Assembly: GCA_963575745.1 (NCBI GenBank) | Contig: CAUYUJ010005780.1 | Span: 424,501-488,500 of the forward strand | DNA length: 64,000 bases | Origin: Prorocentrum cordatum | Taxonomy: Eukaryota; Sar; Dinophyceae; Prorocentrales; Prorocentraceae | Reading direction: 5' to 3' | Part shown: positions 10,281-20,485 of the stretch, in pieces | Layout: each line of letters begins with the position of its first letter | How positions within the stretch are numbered: position 1 is the stretch's first letter | Made by a program: the position numbers and the translations under genes | Notes under the pieces: model-generated | What the model was told of the DNA's origin: nothing | The model's database searches: none | What the model saw: only the letters and a program-made list of their open reading frames with translations

Positions 10281-10415
10281 TTACAACATAATCAATGCTG
10301 TGGACCGTGTCGCGTAAGCGAGTAACTCTGCCCAGGGGCGTGTGGTGGGGTCCTCCAGGGACAACACCACGTTGTCTGGCTTGATGTCTCTGTGAACGAA
10401 ACCTGACACGGGACT
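10281..10415 (-). CDS. Protein kinase exon: catalytic loop
   Basis: The minus frame reads FVHRDIKPDNVVLSLEDP, with HRDIKPDN at 10371-10394 and a stop at 10281-10283. HRDxKPxN is the catalytic loop (subdomain VIb) of serine/threonine kinases. It supplies the catalytic Asp and a magnesium-binding Asn. An acceptor-like CAG followed by G lies just before the Phe codon. The reading past LEDP may already be intron. No other catalytic-domain exon sits next to it in the expected order: a DFG-like mini-exon lies upstream instead of downstream. The gene may be scrambled, decayed or spread over long introns. The exact 8-residue motif makes chance unlikely. Confidence 0.6.
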   Translation of the reverse strand, partial: SPVSGFVHRDIKPDNVVLSLEDPTTRPWAELLAYATRSTALIML

Positions 10416-10487
10416 AATAACATGAGCCTCTACCCTGATCATGGCCTGCTCCCATCATCTCCACCACCGCCGCCACGGATGCAGCAC

Positions 10488-10517
10488 CTGGGTAGACAAC
10501 GCCACTCCGAAGTCCAC
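10488..10517 (-). CDS. Possible kinase mini-exon with DFG motif
   Basis: The minus strand shows TTAG, then 30 bases encoding VDFGVALSTQ, then GTGCTG. The 30-base stretch is thus bounded by an AG acceptor followed by G and a CAG/GT donor. D-F-G is the metal-binding motif of kinase subdomain VII, and the preceding Val and following V-A fit its usual setting. It lies about 95 bases 5' of the HRD exon on the same strand, although HRD precedes DFG in every kinase. Either the exons are rearranged or one of the two is from another copy. Confidence 0.35.
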
Positions 10518-10529
10518 CTAACACTACAT

Positions 10530-11450
10530 ACCAACTACTTCAACACAATCGGATTATTGCACAAGTCAGAGTGAGGAAGCCGAACGGTCTTGCGTTGTCC
10601 CTGGGTGGGGGGCTGATTTGGGGTTCCGCGATTCGGACAATCGTTCTTCTTTTGGCGGCGAACCCGAGCTTCTCAGAAACTCTCGCGCCTTTTGAGAAGT
10701 GTTCGGCACCTTCGGAGAAGGCTCATAGAACTTTTTAGAAGGCCCGAGGCCGTCCGAGCGCTCTGAGCAAGCCCGCCTCCTCTGACTCCCCCCCTGGCCT
10801 TACCGCCGAGTCGTGCTGTCGGCCCGCCCCGCGCCCCGCACCCACTGGCGACGCACGCGCGACTCACTCGCGCCCCGCCCGCGACCCACCCGTGACTGCT
10901 GCCCGCGACCTGCCCCGCGATCCACTCATGACCTGCACCGCGAGACCGTCCGCCGCCCCGCCGAAGGTCCGCCGCCCCGGGCCCACACCGTTGCGGCGGG
11001 CTGCTGCAGCACCCCGCAATCACGGACAGGAGCGATGGGGATGGGTCGCAGAAGGTCGCGGGTGGGTCGTGGGGCGGGCCTCGGGCGAGGACGACCTCAA
11101 CGCAACAACAAGCAGAATTCGCCCGACGGGACGCCAGTTCTGCCACGCACCCACGAGCAATGAAGTACCGTTCGACCCCCTCACCCTGATTTTGCATTGG
11201 CGTTGGACTACACCGCTGTGCGCCCAAACCTAGGCACACTTTCACTCTACTTGCAAGTGCGGCGGACTACGTATACAGAACTGGCATTGCTCAAGACATG
11301 GCAGAGAACGCGCTTCCTCGATTGAGCCCCGTGAAGGCATTCACTTGAGTAGGAGATCGCAAGGATCAAGCTTGGTTTGTGTGTTGAGCCCATTTGATCA
11401 CATGAAATACTGTTCAGATGAGGTGCTGCCCCTGTAAGGCGGACCGCCGA
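10530..11450. other. Anonymous region without supportable gene
   Basis: GC-rich DNA with overlapping Arg/Ala-rich frames on both strands (for example 10673-11245 minus) and no motifs. Repeated CTC/TTCTGAGAA-like words near 10670-10740 hint at old inverted repeats. Confidence 0.3.
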
Positions 11451-11840
11451 CTACTTTGAGCACGTGAAGTGAGAAGTTATGTCCGCCCAGGGCGAGCATT
11501 GAAGCAAGCGCGCAGCTGGACGGACATTGCGTGCACCGCGTCTTGCAACAATGCGCCCCAGACGAGCGGTACATGAACACGAGGGATATAGTTCGACCGT
11601 CCGACCATCGAACATCAATCCTGTGCCACTAGGACTCCCCTCCCGTCTTAGTTTCGACCAGCGAATCGTTTTGGCATGGCCACGAGTGCTTGAGGCTTGG
11701 TCAGAAACCCTCGTTGTACCCCATGTCAGCCTAAATCCTCGTTCGTCTTGAAACTCGACTGCCATCACGTCCGTGGAGAAATCTCTCATCTCGCGGAGTG
11801 CCAATCCCATCGGTACCTTTCTGAAGCCCAAAATGCACAA
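11451..11840 (-). other. Unrecognised minus-strand ORF
   Basis: The frame contains KVPMGLALREMRDFSTDVMA and EFQDERGFRLTWGTTRVSD, a more balanced composition than its neighbours, with charged and hydrophobic residues alternating. I see no domain. It could be an exon of an unknown gene or chance. Confidence 0.2.
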
Positions 11841-12299
11841 CCAAATGGAGTACGGAATCCCCCCCCCGGCCGAATCAGCCCCCTCGAGCCATCCATGCGT
11901 GGTCCGAGTCCTCTAGGGACCTCCAGTGACCTCCACAGGCATCCATGAACACATAAGTCTCCAGGTTCCCAAACAAGTCCCCAAAAAAGTTTCCGAATGC
12001 TGAGGGGGAACTCCGAAAATGTTCTAGGAACCTGGTGCAGCATCCCTCCTCACCCCCTGCCACGTCACGAATCAAGCCGGTGCCTTGTGGGAATGAAGCA
12101 TTCTTTAAAAAACCAAAATGGCGCCAACCTTAATCGTGACGTGAACGGCCGCCCCCCCCCCCTCCCCCCCGGGTAACGATCTTTCACCGCCAAAGGATCA
12201 ACAAAACTTGGCGACTCGCGTAATGCATTGCGCGACGATTGTCGCACCGTCGTGCTGTACCCCGGCGGCTTCTAGGAAATAACAAATCTCCAAGCCTGG
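11841..12299. other. Anonymous spacer
   Basis: There is no gene signal. It contains short purine-rich stretches (CCCCAAAAAAGTTTCC) and C runs near 12150. Confidence 0.3.
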
Positions 12300-13015
12300 C
12301 AGCCGAGACCCCCCCCTGCACCCTGGCACCCCTCCCGAGGCCTCTGGGCATCCGTTTTTGGTAAGTTTTAAAAGCCGCCCACCCTGCAAATTCTTCGCCG
12401 GGACCCCCCCCCCGTGCACCCCGGCACCCCCAGCCTCCCGAGGCCTTTGGGCATGCGTTTTGGTAAGTTTTAAGAGGCCACCCACCCTGCAAATTCTTCG
12501 CCGGCACCCCCCCTGCACCCCAGCACCCCCAGCCTCCCGAGGCTCCTGGGCATGCGTTTTTGGTCGGTCTTTTACGGGCCACCCACCCTGCAATTTCTTC
12601 TTCGCTGGGCCCCCCCTCTGCACCCCGGCACCCCCAGCCTCCCGAGCCCTCTGGGCATACGTTTTTTGCAAGTTTTTAAAAGCCGCCCGCGCGCCCTGAA
12701 AATTCTTCGCCAGGACCCCCTTCTGCACCCCGGCACCCCTCCCGAGGCCTCTGGGCATGAGTTCTTGGTAAGTTTTAAGAGGCCACCCACCCTGCAAATT
12801 CTTCGCCTGGACCCCCCCCTGCACCCCGGCACCCCCAGCCTCCCGAGGCCTTTGGGCATGCGTTTTTGGGGAAACTTTTTAGAAGCCACCCACCCTGCAA
12901 ATTCTTCGCCGGGACGCCCCCCCCCTGCACCCTGGCGCCCCCAGCCTCCCGAGGCTTCTGGGCATGCGCTTTTGGTGGGTTTTTTACGGGCCACCCACCC
13001 TGCAATTTCTTCTGA
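12300..13015. repeat. Tandem satellite, unit about 100-106 bp, seven copies
   Basis: The words GGGCATGCGTTTTTGG, CCACCCACCCTGCAA, ATTCTTCGCCGGGACCCCC and GCACCCCGGCACCCC recur in the same order. The GGGCAT word falls near 12348, 12450, 12551, 12653, 12755, 12853 and 12960. Copies differ by substitutions and by length of C runs. Long minus-strand ORFs across it are the satellite read in frame. Confidence 0.9.
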
Positions 13016-13560
13016 ACCAGGGGGCCCAATGAGTGCAACAAGAGGCCGCCAAAGGAGCCAACAAAATGGCCCCAAAATGCTCCAGGAAGGTCTCCAGGCG
13101 CCGTAGACGGCGCAAGACGGGCCCAACGATAATGAATCAACCGGGAAACCGTCTACCCACTCTCCCCATAAGCCCCCTTTGGGGTCGGCGGCGGAGGCGG
13201 CAGCCTTAAGATAACAAACCCCCAAGCCTGGCAGCGGAGCAAGACACGCGAATACCTTCGCAACCCTGTCGGTGTCCCAGGCTTCAGTGGGCGTCATAGG
13301 CGCCCCAGTGACGCTCAGCGTCGGACATTGGCAAGACTGGGTTGAGCGGGGCTTGGTTTAGTGATGTGTGCCTGGGGGCAGGCACTTCCCCCGCCCAAAT
13401 CCACAAACGGGACCTGCACACCTGAAGGAACAATCACGTTAACCAGCATGGACAACAAACAATCGGTTCGAGCATGCACTATCATGTAATATAGGAGGTG
13501 CGATATGTGGTGCAAGCTACGTGGCGTAATCTGGGCTGAACAACCTGCGTCGTTTAACAT
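13016..13560. other. Anonymous spacer
   Basis: No gene signal. The words AACAAACCCCCAAGCCTGGCAG (near 13215) and ACAAATCTCCAAGCCTGGCAG (near 12283) repeat around the satellite, suggesting the satellite lies inside a duplicated flank. Confidence 0.35.
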
Positions 13561-13680
13561 ATGTGGCGCATGCTATGTGGTGTACGCTACATGGTGCACT
13601 GTACGCGGTGCAATGTATGTGGTGCAGTCCAGGTGGCGCAGCACATGTGGTGCAGTCTAGGTGGTGCAATTCACCATGCC
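13561..13680. repeat. Short tandem repeat, unit about 20 bp
   Basis: Variants of TGTGGTGCAGTCTAGG / ATGTGGCGCATGCT recur about six times. The repeat directly precedes a 1.5-kb tandem duplication. Confidence 0.7.
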
Positions 13681-15010
13681 GAACTTGAAGTGGTCGAGTC
13701 CACAGCTAGCGCAATCACCCCACTCACCCACCAGCAACCTAGTTTGCAAAACCCATTCGGAAGCGATTGCGATAATTGCTTGTTGTTGGCTGGTGCATGT
13801 CTGCGGCCGCGCTGACCCGCGCATGGTCGCGCGCGCAGCGGCCAGCTAGTGTGGCGCGACCGACGCGAAAGCGGTGGCGCTGACAATTCGGCACATCCCG
13901 GCGGGCACTTCAGTGCGAGTCGGTGACTTGGGCGGGCGCGGTATCATGGCAACGTCGATAACGGTAGACACGATGATGACATTAGCGATGCTGGTGACGA
14001 TGCTGACAACGACGACGTGGCAGCCAATGACGGCGCCGACGATGCTGATAACGCCGACGACGAGGAGGGCGTCTTCACGTCGGTGATGAAAATTTTGGAA
14101 AGAGTTCGACATGCGCGCGCGGCTGACGCGCGAAAATGGCCCGCATTGTATTATTTGAAAAGCACTCTGCCACCCCAGCACGCGCGAGAGCGTTCAAACG
14201 AATTCGACATGCGCGCGCGAAACCTGCTTGATAGCACGTTATGGAAATATTGAACCACCTATGGCTTGCAAAACAAATCGCAAGAACGCGCGCGCAGTTT
14301 TTAAATCCGCAACCATGCGTGTTATATGCTTTTGGACACTCGATTTTGAAGCCCTTACGAAATCAACGGTATTTGAAGGATTTGCGCATGCGGGCGAGAC
14401 GACGCGCGCGTGTGCACTTCGTTTTTGTTGTTGTTGTTTGCAAGGGGCTCTTGGACACCAATCGTTTGCGATACGCAAGTGCACGCGCGCAGTATTTGTT
14501 GACGGGGATGGCGGGGGGGGGGGGACGATACAGGTTGGGCTGGGATGGTGCGACTTCATCGTTAGCATGGACGATGTGGCAGGATCATTTTAAAATTGCA
14601 ATACGACTACCCTTGAGAAAACCCCTAATAGTGGATGATTTGAAAGTTGTTACTATGGATATTGAGATCGATTGTGAGAGCGATAGTGGGATCGATAGTG
14701 GAATGGTTAGCGAGGACGATTGTAAGGTCGATCGTGAGACCGAGAGTGATATCGATTCAATGAGATCGATTATGAGATCGATCGCGAGATGGCTCAGCGA
14801 TCTCTAGTGAGATCGCTTGTAAAATTGATAATGGGATCGGTTGTGAAATCGATGGTGAGATCGATCAGTCGGTAAGGAGATCGATGGTGAGACCGATCGA
14901 TAAGAAGATCGACCAAAAACCCGGGAACCCGGGAACCTCGCCGCCCTCCGAAATCGGCCCAAAACCGGGAACCCGGGAAACCGGGAACCCGGAGCCAGGA
15001 ACCCAGGACC
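13681..15010. repeat. Large tandem duplication, copy A
   Basis: The block contains an anonymous 550-bp 5' part, then about 400 bases of low-GC sequence, a GAGATCGAT satellite (14655-14918) and an AACCCGGGAACC-rich tail (14919-15010). The same parts in the same order occur again from 15191. Shared words include TTGTTGGCTGGTGCAT, CTGCGGCCGCG and CGACATGCGCGCGCGG. A frame with VRHARAAD and KWPALYYL is also open in copy B (IRHARAAD, EWPAWYYL). Compared codon by codon over about 35 codons, the differences fall on all three positions without third-position excess, so coding is not supported. Confidence 0.8.
14655..14918. repeat. GAGATCGATNGT satellite, locus 1
   Basis: A 12-base motif of the type GAGATCGATCGT / GAGATCGATAGT repeats with many substitutions over about 260 bases. 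The same motif appears at 16271-16530 and, in reverse complement, at 43020-43820. Confidence 0.9.
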
Positions 15011-15190
15011 CCAGGAACCCAGCGCGCGACCAAAATCGGCGGGGCACTTTCGCCAAATCCTTCAACATCCTCGAGGGCCCCTTCAGTGCAAGCACTGACT
15101 GGGGAAATAAAGGCGCCAGTAATCCCAGGGGGGTAGAGTCTATTTTCTTTCTAGACAGGAGAATATGCGTGGTGGAATTCGCTGCTCGTG
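15011..15190. other. Spacer between duplication copies
   Basis: There is no gene signal. It has no counterpart at the end of copy A's 5' half. Confidence 0.4.
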
Positions 15191-16625
15191 GAACTCGCAA
15201 TTGTCAACGCCACTGCTCGCGCGATGATACCACCCACCCACCCGCAACTTGATTTGCAAAACACGTGCGCCGGCGATTGCGATGAGCGCTTGGTGTTGGC
15301 TGGTGCATCTCTGCGGCCGCGGTAGCCCTGGCATGCTCACGGACGCAGCTTGGCGCGACCGACGCAGCCGCGGCGGCGCTGACCTCCGGGCAGTTCCCAG
15401 CGGGCACTGCAATGCGAGTCGGCCACTTTGGCGGGCGCTGTATCATATCGGCGTCCACAGCGGTAGACGCGAGGATGATAATAGCGACGTTGGCGACAAT
15501 GGTGTCAAGAGCGACGGCGCGGCCAATGACGCCGCCGACGCCGATCGCGCCGACGACGATGGCCTCCTCGCGTCGGCGATGAAGGTTTTGGAACAAATTC
15601 GACACGCGCGCGCGGCAGACCCGCGAGAGTGGCCCGCATGGTATTATTTGACACGGATCGTGCCCCAAAGTACGCGCTCTCTGATCAATATTGCAGAAAA
15701 CCTAATTCGAGGCAACGGGAGCGCAATTTTTGTTCCCAACCATCCTGTGGTGTTGGGTCCTCGTTTTGAAAGACGACGCCCCGAATTCCTTCCTTCCGTC
15801 CTCCCTCCCCCTTCCCGTCCTCCTTCCTCACCTCCCTTCCTCTGCTCTCCGCGTGCCCCCCTTACCTGGGGCCCTGGCTTTACCCGGCAATGGCTACATC
15901 ACCTGGCACGGAAAACTGACGGGCCCCAGAGGCAACGGGTACTAGAAACGCTTCGCCGCGTACGGGCCCCAGGCCTTCTGGACAGAAAAAACATCCCAGG
16001 ACCACGAACTGTCCAGGGCAAACCCCCGTCTACGATCCGCTTCACCCAAGACCCATAATGCGAAGACCAAGCTGGAGAGGCGGTGGCAGCCAGCTGGCGG
16101 GGCAATGCCTGCGGCGTGAAGCTGCTGGAGCCGGCCTACCAGCGCGGCGCCGAGGACCAGCACGAGGTCCTTTGACAGAGGACGCGGCCATCGAATGTAC
16201 ATGCATATATACATATATATATGAATATTATACAAGAGAGAGCCCCAATCAGAGGATGGTTTGAAAATTAGTGATATGGATGCTGAGATCGATCGTGAGA
16301 TCGATCGTGGAATTGATAATAGTGAGGGCGATTGTAAGGTCGATCGTGAGACCAGTAGTGAAGTCGATTCAATGATATCGATAGTGAGATCGAACATGAG
16401 ATCGCTCGTGCGATCTACAAAGAGATCGATTGTGAGATCGATCGTGAGATCGATTGTGAGATCGACAACGAGATCGATCGAGAGGTTGGTAGTGAGATCG
16501 ATGGTGAGACCAATCGACAATAAGATCGACCAGGAACCCAGGAACCCGGGAACCCCGCCGCCCACCGAAATCGGCAGCAAACCTGGAACCGGGAACCTGG
16601 GAACCCGGAACCTCAGGTCCATTGC
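15191..16625. repeat. Large tandem duplication, copy B
   Basis: This block matches copy A with an offset of about 1510 bases at the 5' part and about 1610 at the satellite. Its middle differs: 15760-16260 carries a pyrimidine-rich stretch and an ATATAC microsatellite in place of copy A's low-GC insert. The GAGATCGAT satellite and AACCCGGGAACC tail are retained. Confidence 0.8.
16271..16530. repeat. GAGATCGATNGT satellite, locus 2
   Basis: This is the same 12-base motif as at 14655-14918, within copy B of the duplication. Runs such as GAGATCGATCGTGAGATCG are nearly perfect. Confidence 0.9.
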
Positions 16626-17330
16626 ATCATCCCCTGAGCCTGAACCCTCGATCCTGAGGTCTTGAAAGGGTCTGGGCCCCGAAGTCACGAATCTCCTTGG
16701 GCGCTTGCTTCCCCGCGTGAATGTCTCAGGGCCCGAGAGTGCTCCAAAACGGCCAAGAGAGCTTCAAGATATTCCCAACGTGGTCACTTGTGGCCTCGAC
16801 ACGCCAACAATAATTCCAAGACGCCCGAGATGCCCCCGAGACTGCCAAAAGATCTCCAAGACTCCCACAGAGGCATCCAAGAGGCTTTCCAAGAAGGCCC
16901 GAAAAGGACGATATCACGTATTGTTCCTTGTGTTTGAGAATGTGTTGCGTTCTCGCCTTGTTGGCTTTCCGACGCTCCCAGACGGCCTTAGAAGAAACCA
17001 CGATCTCCCCAAGACGGCCCAAGAGCCCCCAAGCCCCAAAACGGCCCAAGCGGACCCCAAGACGGCCCAATATGCGCCCAAGACAAGTCAAGAGGCCCCA
17101 AAGACGGCTCCGATGGGGAAAGCCCAGATGAAGGACCCGAGCGGACATTTCGACCCCTCGGCCCCGAGGGGCCCCCAGGAGGCCCAAAGAGGACATCAAG
17201 AGGCCTCCAAGAGGCCCCCAAGAGGCCCCAAGAGTCCCCAAAGAGGCCCACAAGGGGCTCCTGGGAGGCGCCACAACTGCCCCCCAACAGTCCCCCCCTG
17301 CGACAAGCATCCCTGAGAACTCCGACTTGC
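16626..17330. repeat. CCCCAAGAGG-rich degenerate repeat, copy 2
   Basis: The CCAAGACGGCCC / CCAAGAGGCCCC words recur as at 8025-8565, and the central unique insert with TCTCGCCTTGTTGGC and CGACGCTCCCAGACGGCC (about 16905-16995) matches the insert of copy 1. This is the second copy of one dispersed family. Confidence 0.7.
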
Positions 17331-17344
17331 AACCCAGGAGCGGT

Positions 17345-17705
17345 GGCGGGATGATGGGGTGCATGCGTACATGCAGACATACATACGTACATGCATAAAC
17401 TCAGGCATACGTACATGCATGCATGAATGCATGCATGCGTGCACACATACATACATACATACATACATACATACATACATACATACATACATACATACAT
17501 ACATACATACATCGTCCGTACACACATACATACGTACACACGTACATACGTCCACACGTCCATGCGTACATTCGTGAATCCGTACATCCATGCATACGTA
17601 CGTACGCACGTACGTGCGTAGGTACCTACATACATACATACATACAACCATACATACACACATGCATGCATAGATACATACAAACATACATACAAAGATA
17701 CGAGA
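17345..17705. repeat. CATA/CATG tetranucleotide microsatellite
   Basis: About 17444-17510 is a near-pure run of CATA, flanked on both sides by interrupted CATG/CGTA variants to 17700. All ORFs here are the repeat read in frame. Confidence 0.95.
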
Positions 17706-17849
17706 GAGCGCGTTTCACGCGCGTTTGCCTTGGGAACATTCGGCGGCGCGTTTCGAACCAGGGGGTGGGCCCCCCCCCAACACTCGGCGCGCCGTCGATC
17801 AGAACCAGGGGGACTCCCCCCCCCCTAACCCCCCCATCCCGAACCCCCC

Positions 17850-18045
17850 CACCCCTTGGCGCCGGCGCCAGCGCTGGCGGGCGCCGTAGCGCTAACGCAG
17901 CGACGATGACCAGAGAGAGCCCAGGAGGGGGGGGGGGGGGGGGTTAAACCCCGTGCCCCCGCGCCGGCGCCAGCGCCAGCGCTGGCGGCGGCCAGCAGCG
18001 CCGACGGCGGGGACGCAGCGACGATGACCAGAAAGGGCCCAAAGG
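17850..18045. repeat. Direct repeat pair with GGCGCCAGCGCTGGCG core
   Basis: A segment with GGCGCCGGCGCCAGCGCTGG, AACGCAGCGACGATGACCAG and AGCCCAGG at about 17855-17925 recurs at about 17957-18040, separated by a G run of about 20 bases. The core is itself palindromic. Confidence 0.7.
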
Positions 18046-18184
18046 CCGCAGAGGGAACGCACACATACCATATCGAACCCTCGCATGCTCCCCAGACGCC
18101 CCCGAGACCCTTCTGAGGAGATCTCAAAGAGGCATCCATTAGAAATGTGACCCTTTGCAAACAAAAATGCAATGGCGGGAAGAG

Positions 18185-18875
18185 CCGATGGCCACACCAC
18201 ACCACCACCGCCACCGCCACCACAGACCACCATACCTCCACCACCACCACCGCCACCACCACAAGCACCACAACCCACCATCACCATAAACACCACCATC
18301 ACCACCATCACCACCACCGTCACAGCCACCACCATCACCACAACCCACCACCAACACCACCACCGCAAAACACCACACCACCACCACAAGCACCACCAAC
18401 ACCACCACCACCCACCACCAACCACCCGCCACCACCACCAGCACCACGATCAGCAGCACCACTACCACCACCAATACCACAGCCCACCACCACCACAAAT
18501 GACCACCACCACCACCGCCACCACCACGACCTCCACCATCACCACCTCAACCCACCACCACAACCACCAAACCAAAAGACAACCACCACCACCACCAAAG
18601 CCACCATCACCACCAGCACCACACCTCACCGCCACCGCCACCAATACAACAACCCACCACCACTACCACCACCATCGCCACAATCCACCACACCACCACC
18701 ACCACCACCACCACCGCCACAACCATCACCACCACTACCAGCAGCACAACCCACCACCACCACACCCACCACCACAACCACCACAAACCACCTCACCACC
18801 AAAACAGACACGGCCAATACCACCACCACCAGCACCCCCGCCGCCGCCGTCAGCCGCCGCCGACGCCGGCCCGGA
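18185..18875. repeat. CCA-type trinucleotide microsatellite, about 690 bp
   Basis: Interrupted CAC/CCA/CGC triplets cover nearly 700 bases, strongly strand-asymmetric with almost no G on the plus strand. Poly-His, poly-Thr and poly-Pro ORFs are artefacts. Confidence 0.95.
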
Positions 18876-19000
18876 GAGAGAGGGAGAAGAAACATAGGGG
18901 GAGGGGGGGGGTCGACCCCCCCCTCCGTCACAAGGGGGGGGGTCCAGCTCCCCCCCCCCCTCCCGAACGACCACAGAACGCGCTCTTTCAAACGTGCACA
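18876..19000. repeat. Alternating G-run and C-run block
   Basis: G tracts of 8-9 bases alternate with C tracts of 7-10 bases around GTCGAC and CCAGCTC words, so the block can fold on itself. Confidence 0.75.
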
Positions 19001-19145
19001 CATGTCATGACATGGCATGGCATGACATGGCACTACATTACGTCATATCACAACACAACACATCACATCGCATATCATACACACATACACACATACACAC
19101 ATACATCAATACGTACATGCATACATACATTCGAACTCGTACATA
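19001..19145. repeat. CATGGCATGA / ACATACAC short repeats
   Basis: TGACATGGCATGGCA variants are followed by ACACATACAC runs. Confidence 0.85.
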
Positions 19146-19399
19146 AACAATATCACCACGCGCGCGCCGGGGGGTCTATTCACATCGGCGCCGCGTGTTA
19201 CAGCTCGCGCTTTCGCTCGCCTGATCGGCGACATCGCGAAGTCCGTTACATGCGGGCGTTGCAGAACCTACATCCGCCTCGGTCCCTTCCCCCACTTCTT
19301 CGCCATCGTCATTCACCTCCTCCTCCTCCTCGCCCTCGTCCTCCCGCGCTCGTGTTCCTGCTCCCCCTCCTCATCCCTTCCTCAGGCTCACATGGCGGC

Positions 19400-20401
19400 C
19401 CCCGCGCAGCTCGACTCACATCTCATGCGGGTCGTGTCGAACAGAGAACAACCCAGCCCGCGCAATCTCTGCCGAATTCTTCTCCGCCGTTCATTGCGCG
19501 CAGCATGCCCGACGCGACGACCGCACTCGAAATCAACGCCCAGAGGTCGATATTGCGTGACCGATGTCGCACTTACACGCCGCCGAAACTCACGAGCAGA
19601 CGCCCACTTCAGGATCAGCGCACAACACCCGCGATGTATCAACATGACCGTTGAACTCAACACCCGCAAATGCATTCTGGAACACCAGCACGGCCTGCAA
19701 AAGCCCCCGAGCGACGCGCACCCGAGAACCCACGCGGTGCAACAGCAAGCCGTCCGCGACGACGCGGCAATGGACACGACGGCGCGGCGCATGCGACGCG
19801 CAGCAAGCGGTCCCAACAAAATGTGCTGGAGCACGCATGTGGCCACCCCCCGGACGCGCGGTCTGCTCGACCTGCAACGGTTAGGAGACCGCCCGACAAA
19901 AGCATCAATCACGCTCAGCTAAATTTCGAAATATTCACGCTCAACTGCCAAAGTGGGAATCCTTTCGCAGTTTCAGCTTCGAGGAGCCAGCGATGGCCCA
20001 CTTGCTCGAAAGCCCTCAGGAGGTCAAACAAATACATGCCAGGGTCCCCGATACCCTTTGCAGAGCCTTTTCGCCTCAGTGCTCGCGAAGTCGGACCAGG
20101 CCGCTCGCTGCCAGAGCCCGATCGCGCGACTTACCCGCCGAAGTCCAGGAGTGCAATCCGTCATTCCAATATCCCCACTCGCAAACAATCGGGTGGCGGA
20201 GGCTGGCCTGGGCGCGCGAAACACGCGCATCCGTGCAATTGGCCGCGCGCCTCCCGATCGCTTAGAAACAGCAGCGATCTCAGATGCCAGCTGAGGCCAT
20301 CCCGCGGCGGCCTCCACGGACATGGGCGCGTCCAAAAACATTTCCAGAGCATTGTCGCTCAACTGATTCAACTGCTGCGGGCGGAACGCGCAAACGGACA
20401 T
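19400..20401 (-). pseudogene. LINE reverse transcriptase region
   Basis: The first frame reads ALEMFLDAPMSVEAAAGWPQ and KRSGGARPIA, the K-x-x-G-G-x-R-P-I-A motif that opens LINE reverse transcriptases. After a frame change near 20230 it continues RHPIVCEWGYWNDGLHSW and TSAGKSRDRALAASGL, which matches the usual A/R-R-x-P-I-V-x-x-W-E ... G-K-S-x-x-x-A segment. A later frame has AVLVFQNAFAGVEF near 19690, in the place of the first catalytic-Asp strand (usually D-I-x-K-A-F-E), but without the Asp. The Y/F-x-D-D box was not found. The copy is inactive. Confidence 0.65.
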
Positions 20402-20485
20402 CCCGGCCGCCTTCGGGGAGGTGCCCAGGACAGCCCTCGAACGAGAGACAGTGGGCCTCTCGGGCCTCGTACCAAGATCATATGA

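Noticed and set aside
12184-13297. Tandem array considered as CRISPR
   Set aside because: Units are contiguous satellite copies without constant repeats separated by unique spacers, and the host is a eukaryote.
13846-15668. Minus-strand ORFs shared by the two duplication copies (SRARMSNSFQN / CRARVSNLFQN)
   Set aside because: Similarity reflects nucleotide duplication. Differences show no third-position bias.
16988-17705. ORFs with repeating YVCMYVCM or YIHTYIHT
   Set aside because: They are the CATA microsatellite read in frame.
18139-18900. Long poly-His, poly-Thr, poly-Pro and Gly/Val/Trp ORFs on both strands
   Set aside because: They are the CCA trinucleotide repeat translated in different frames.
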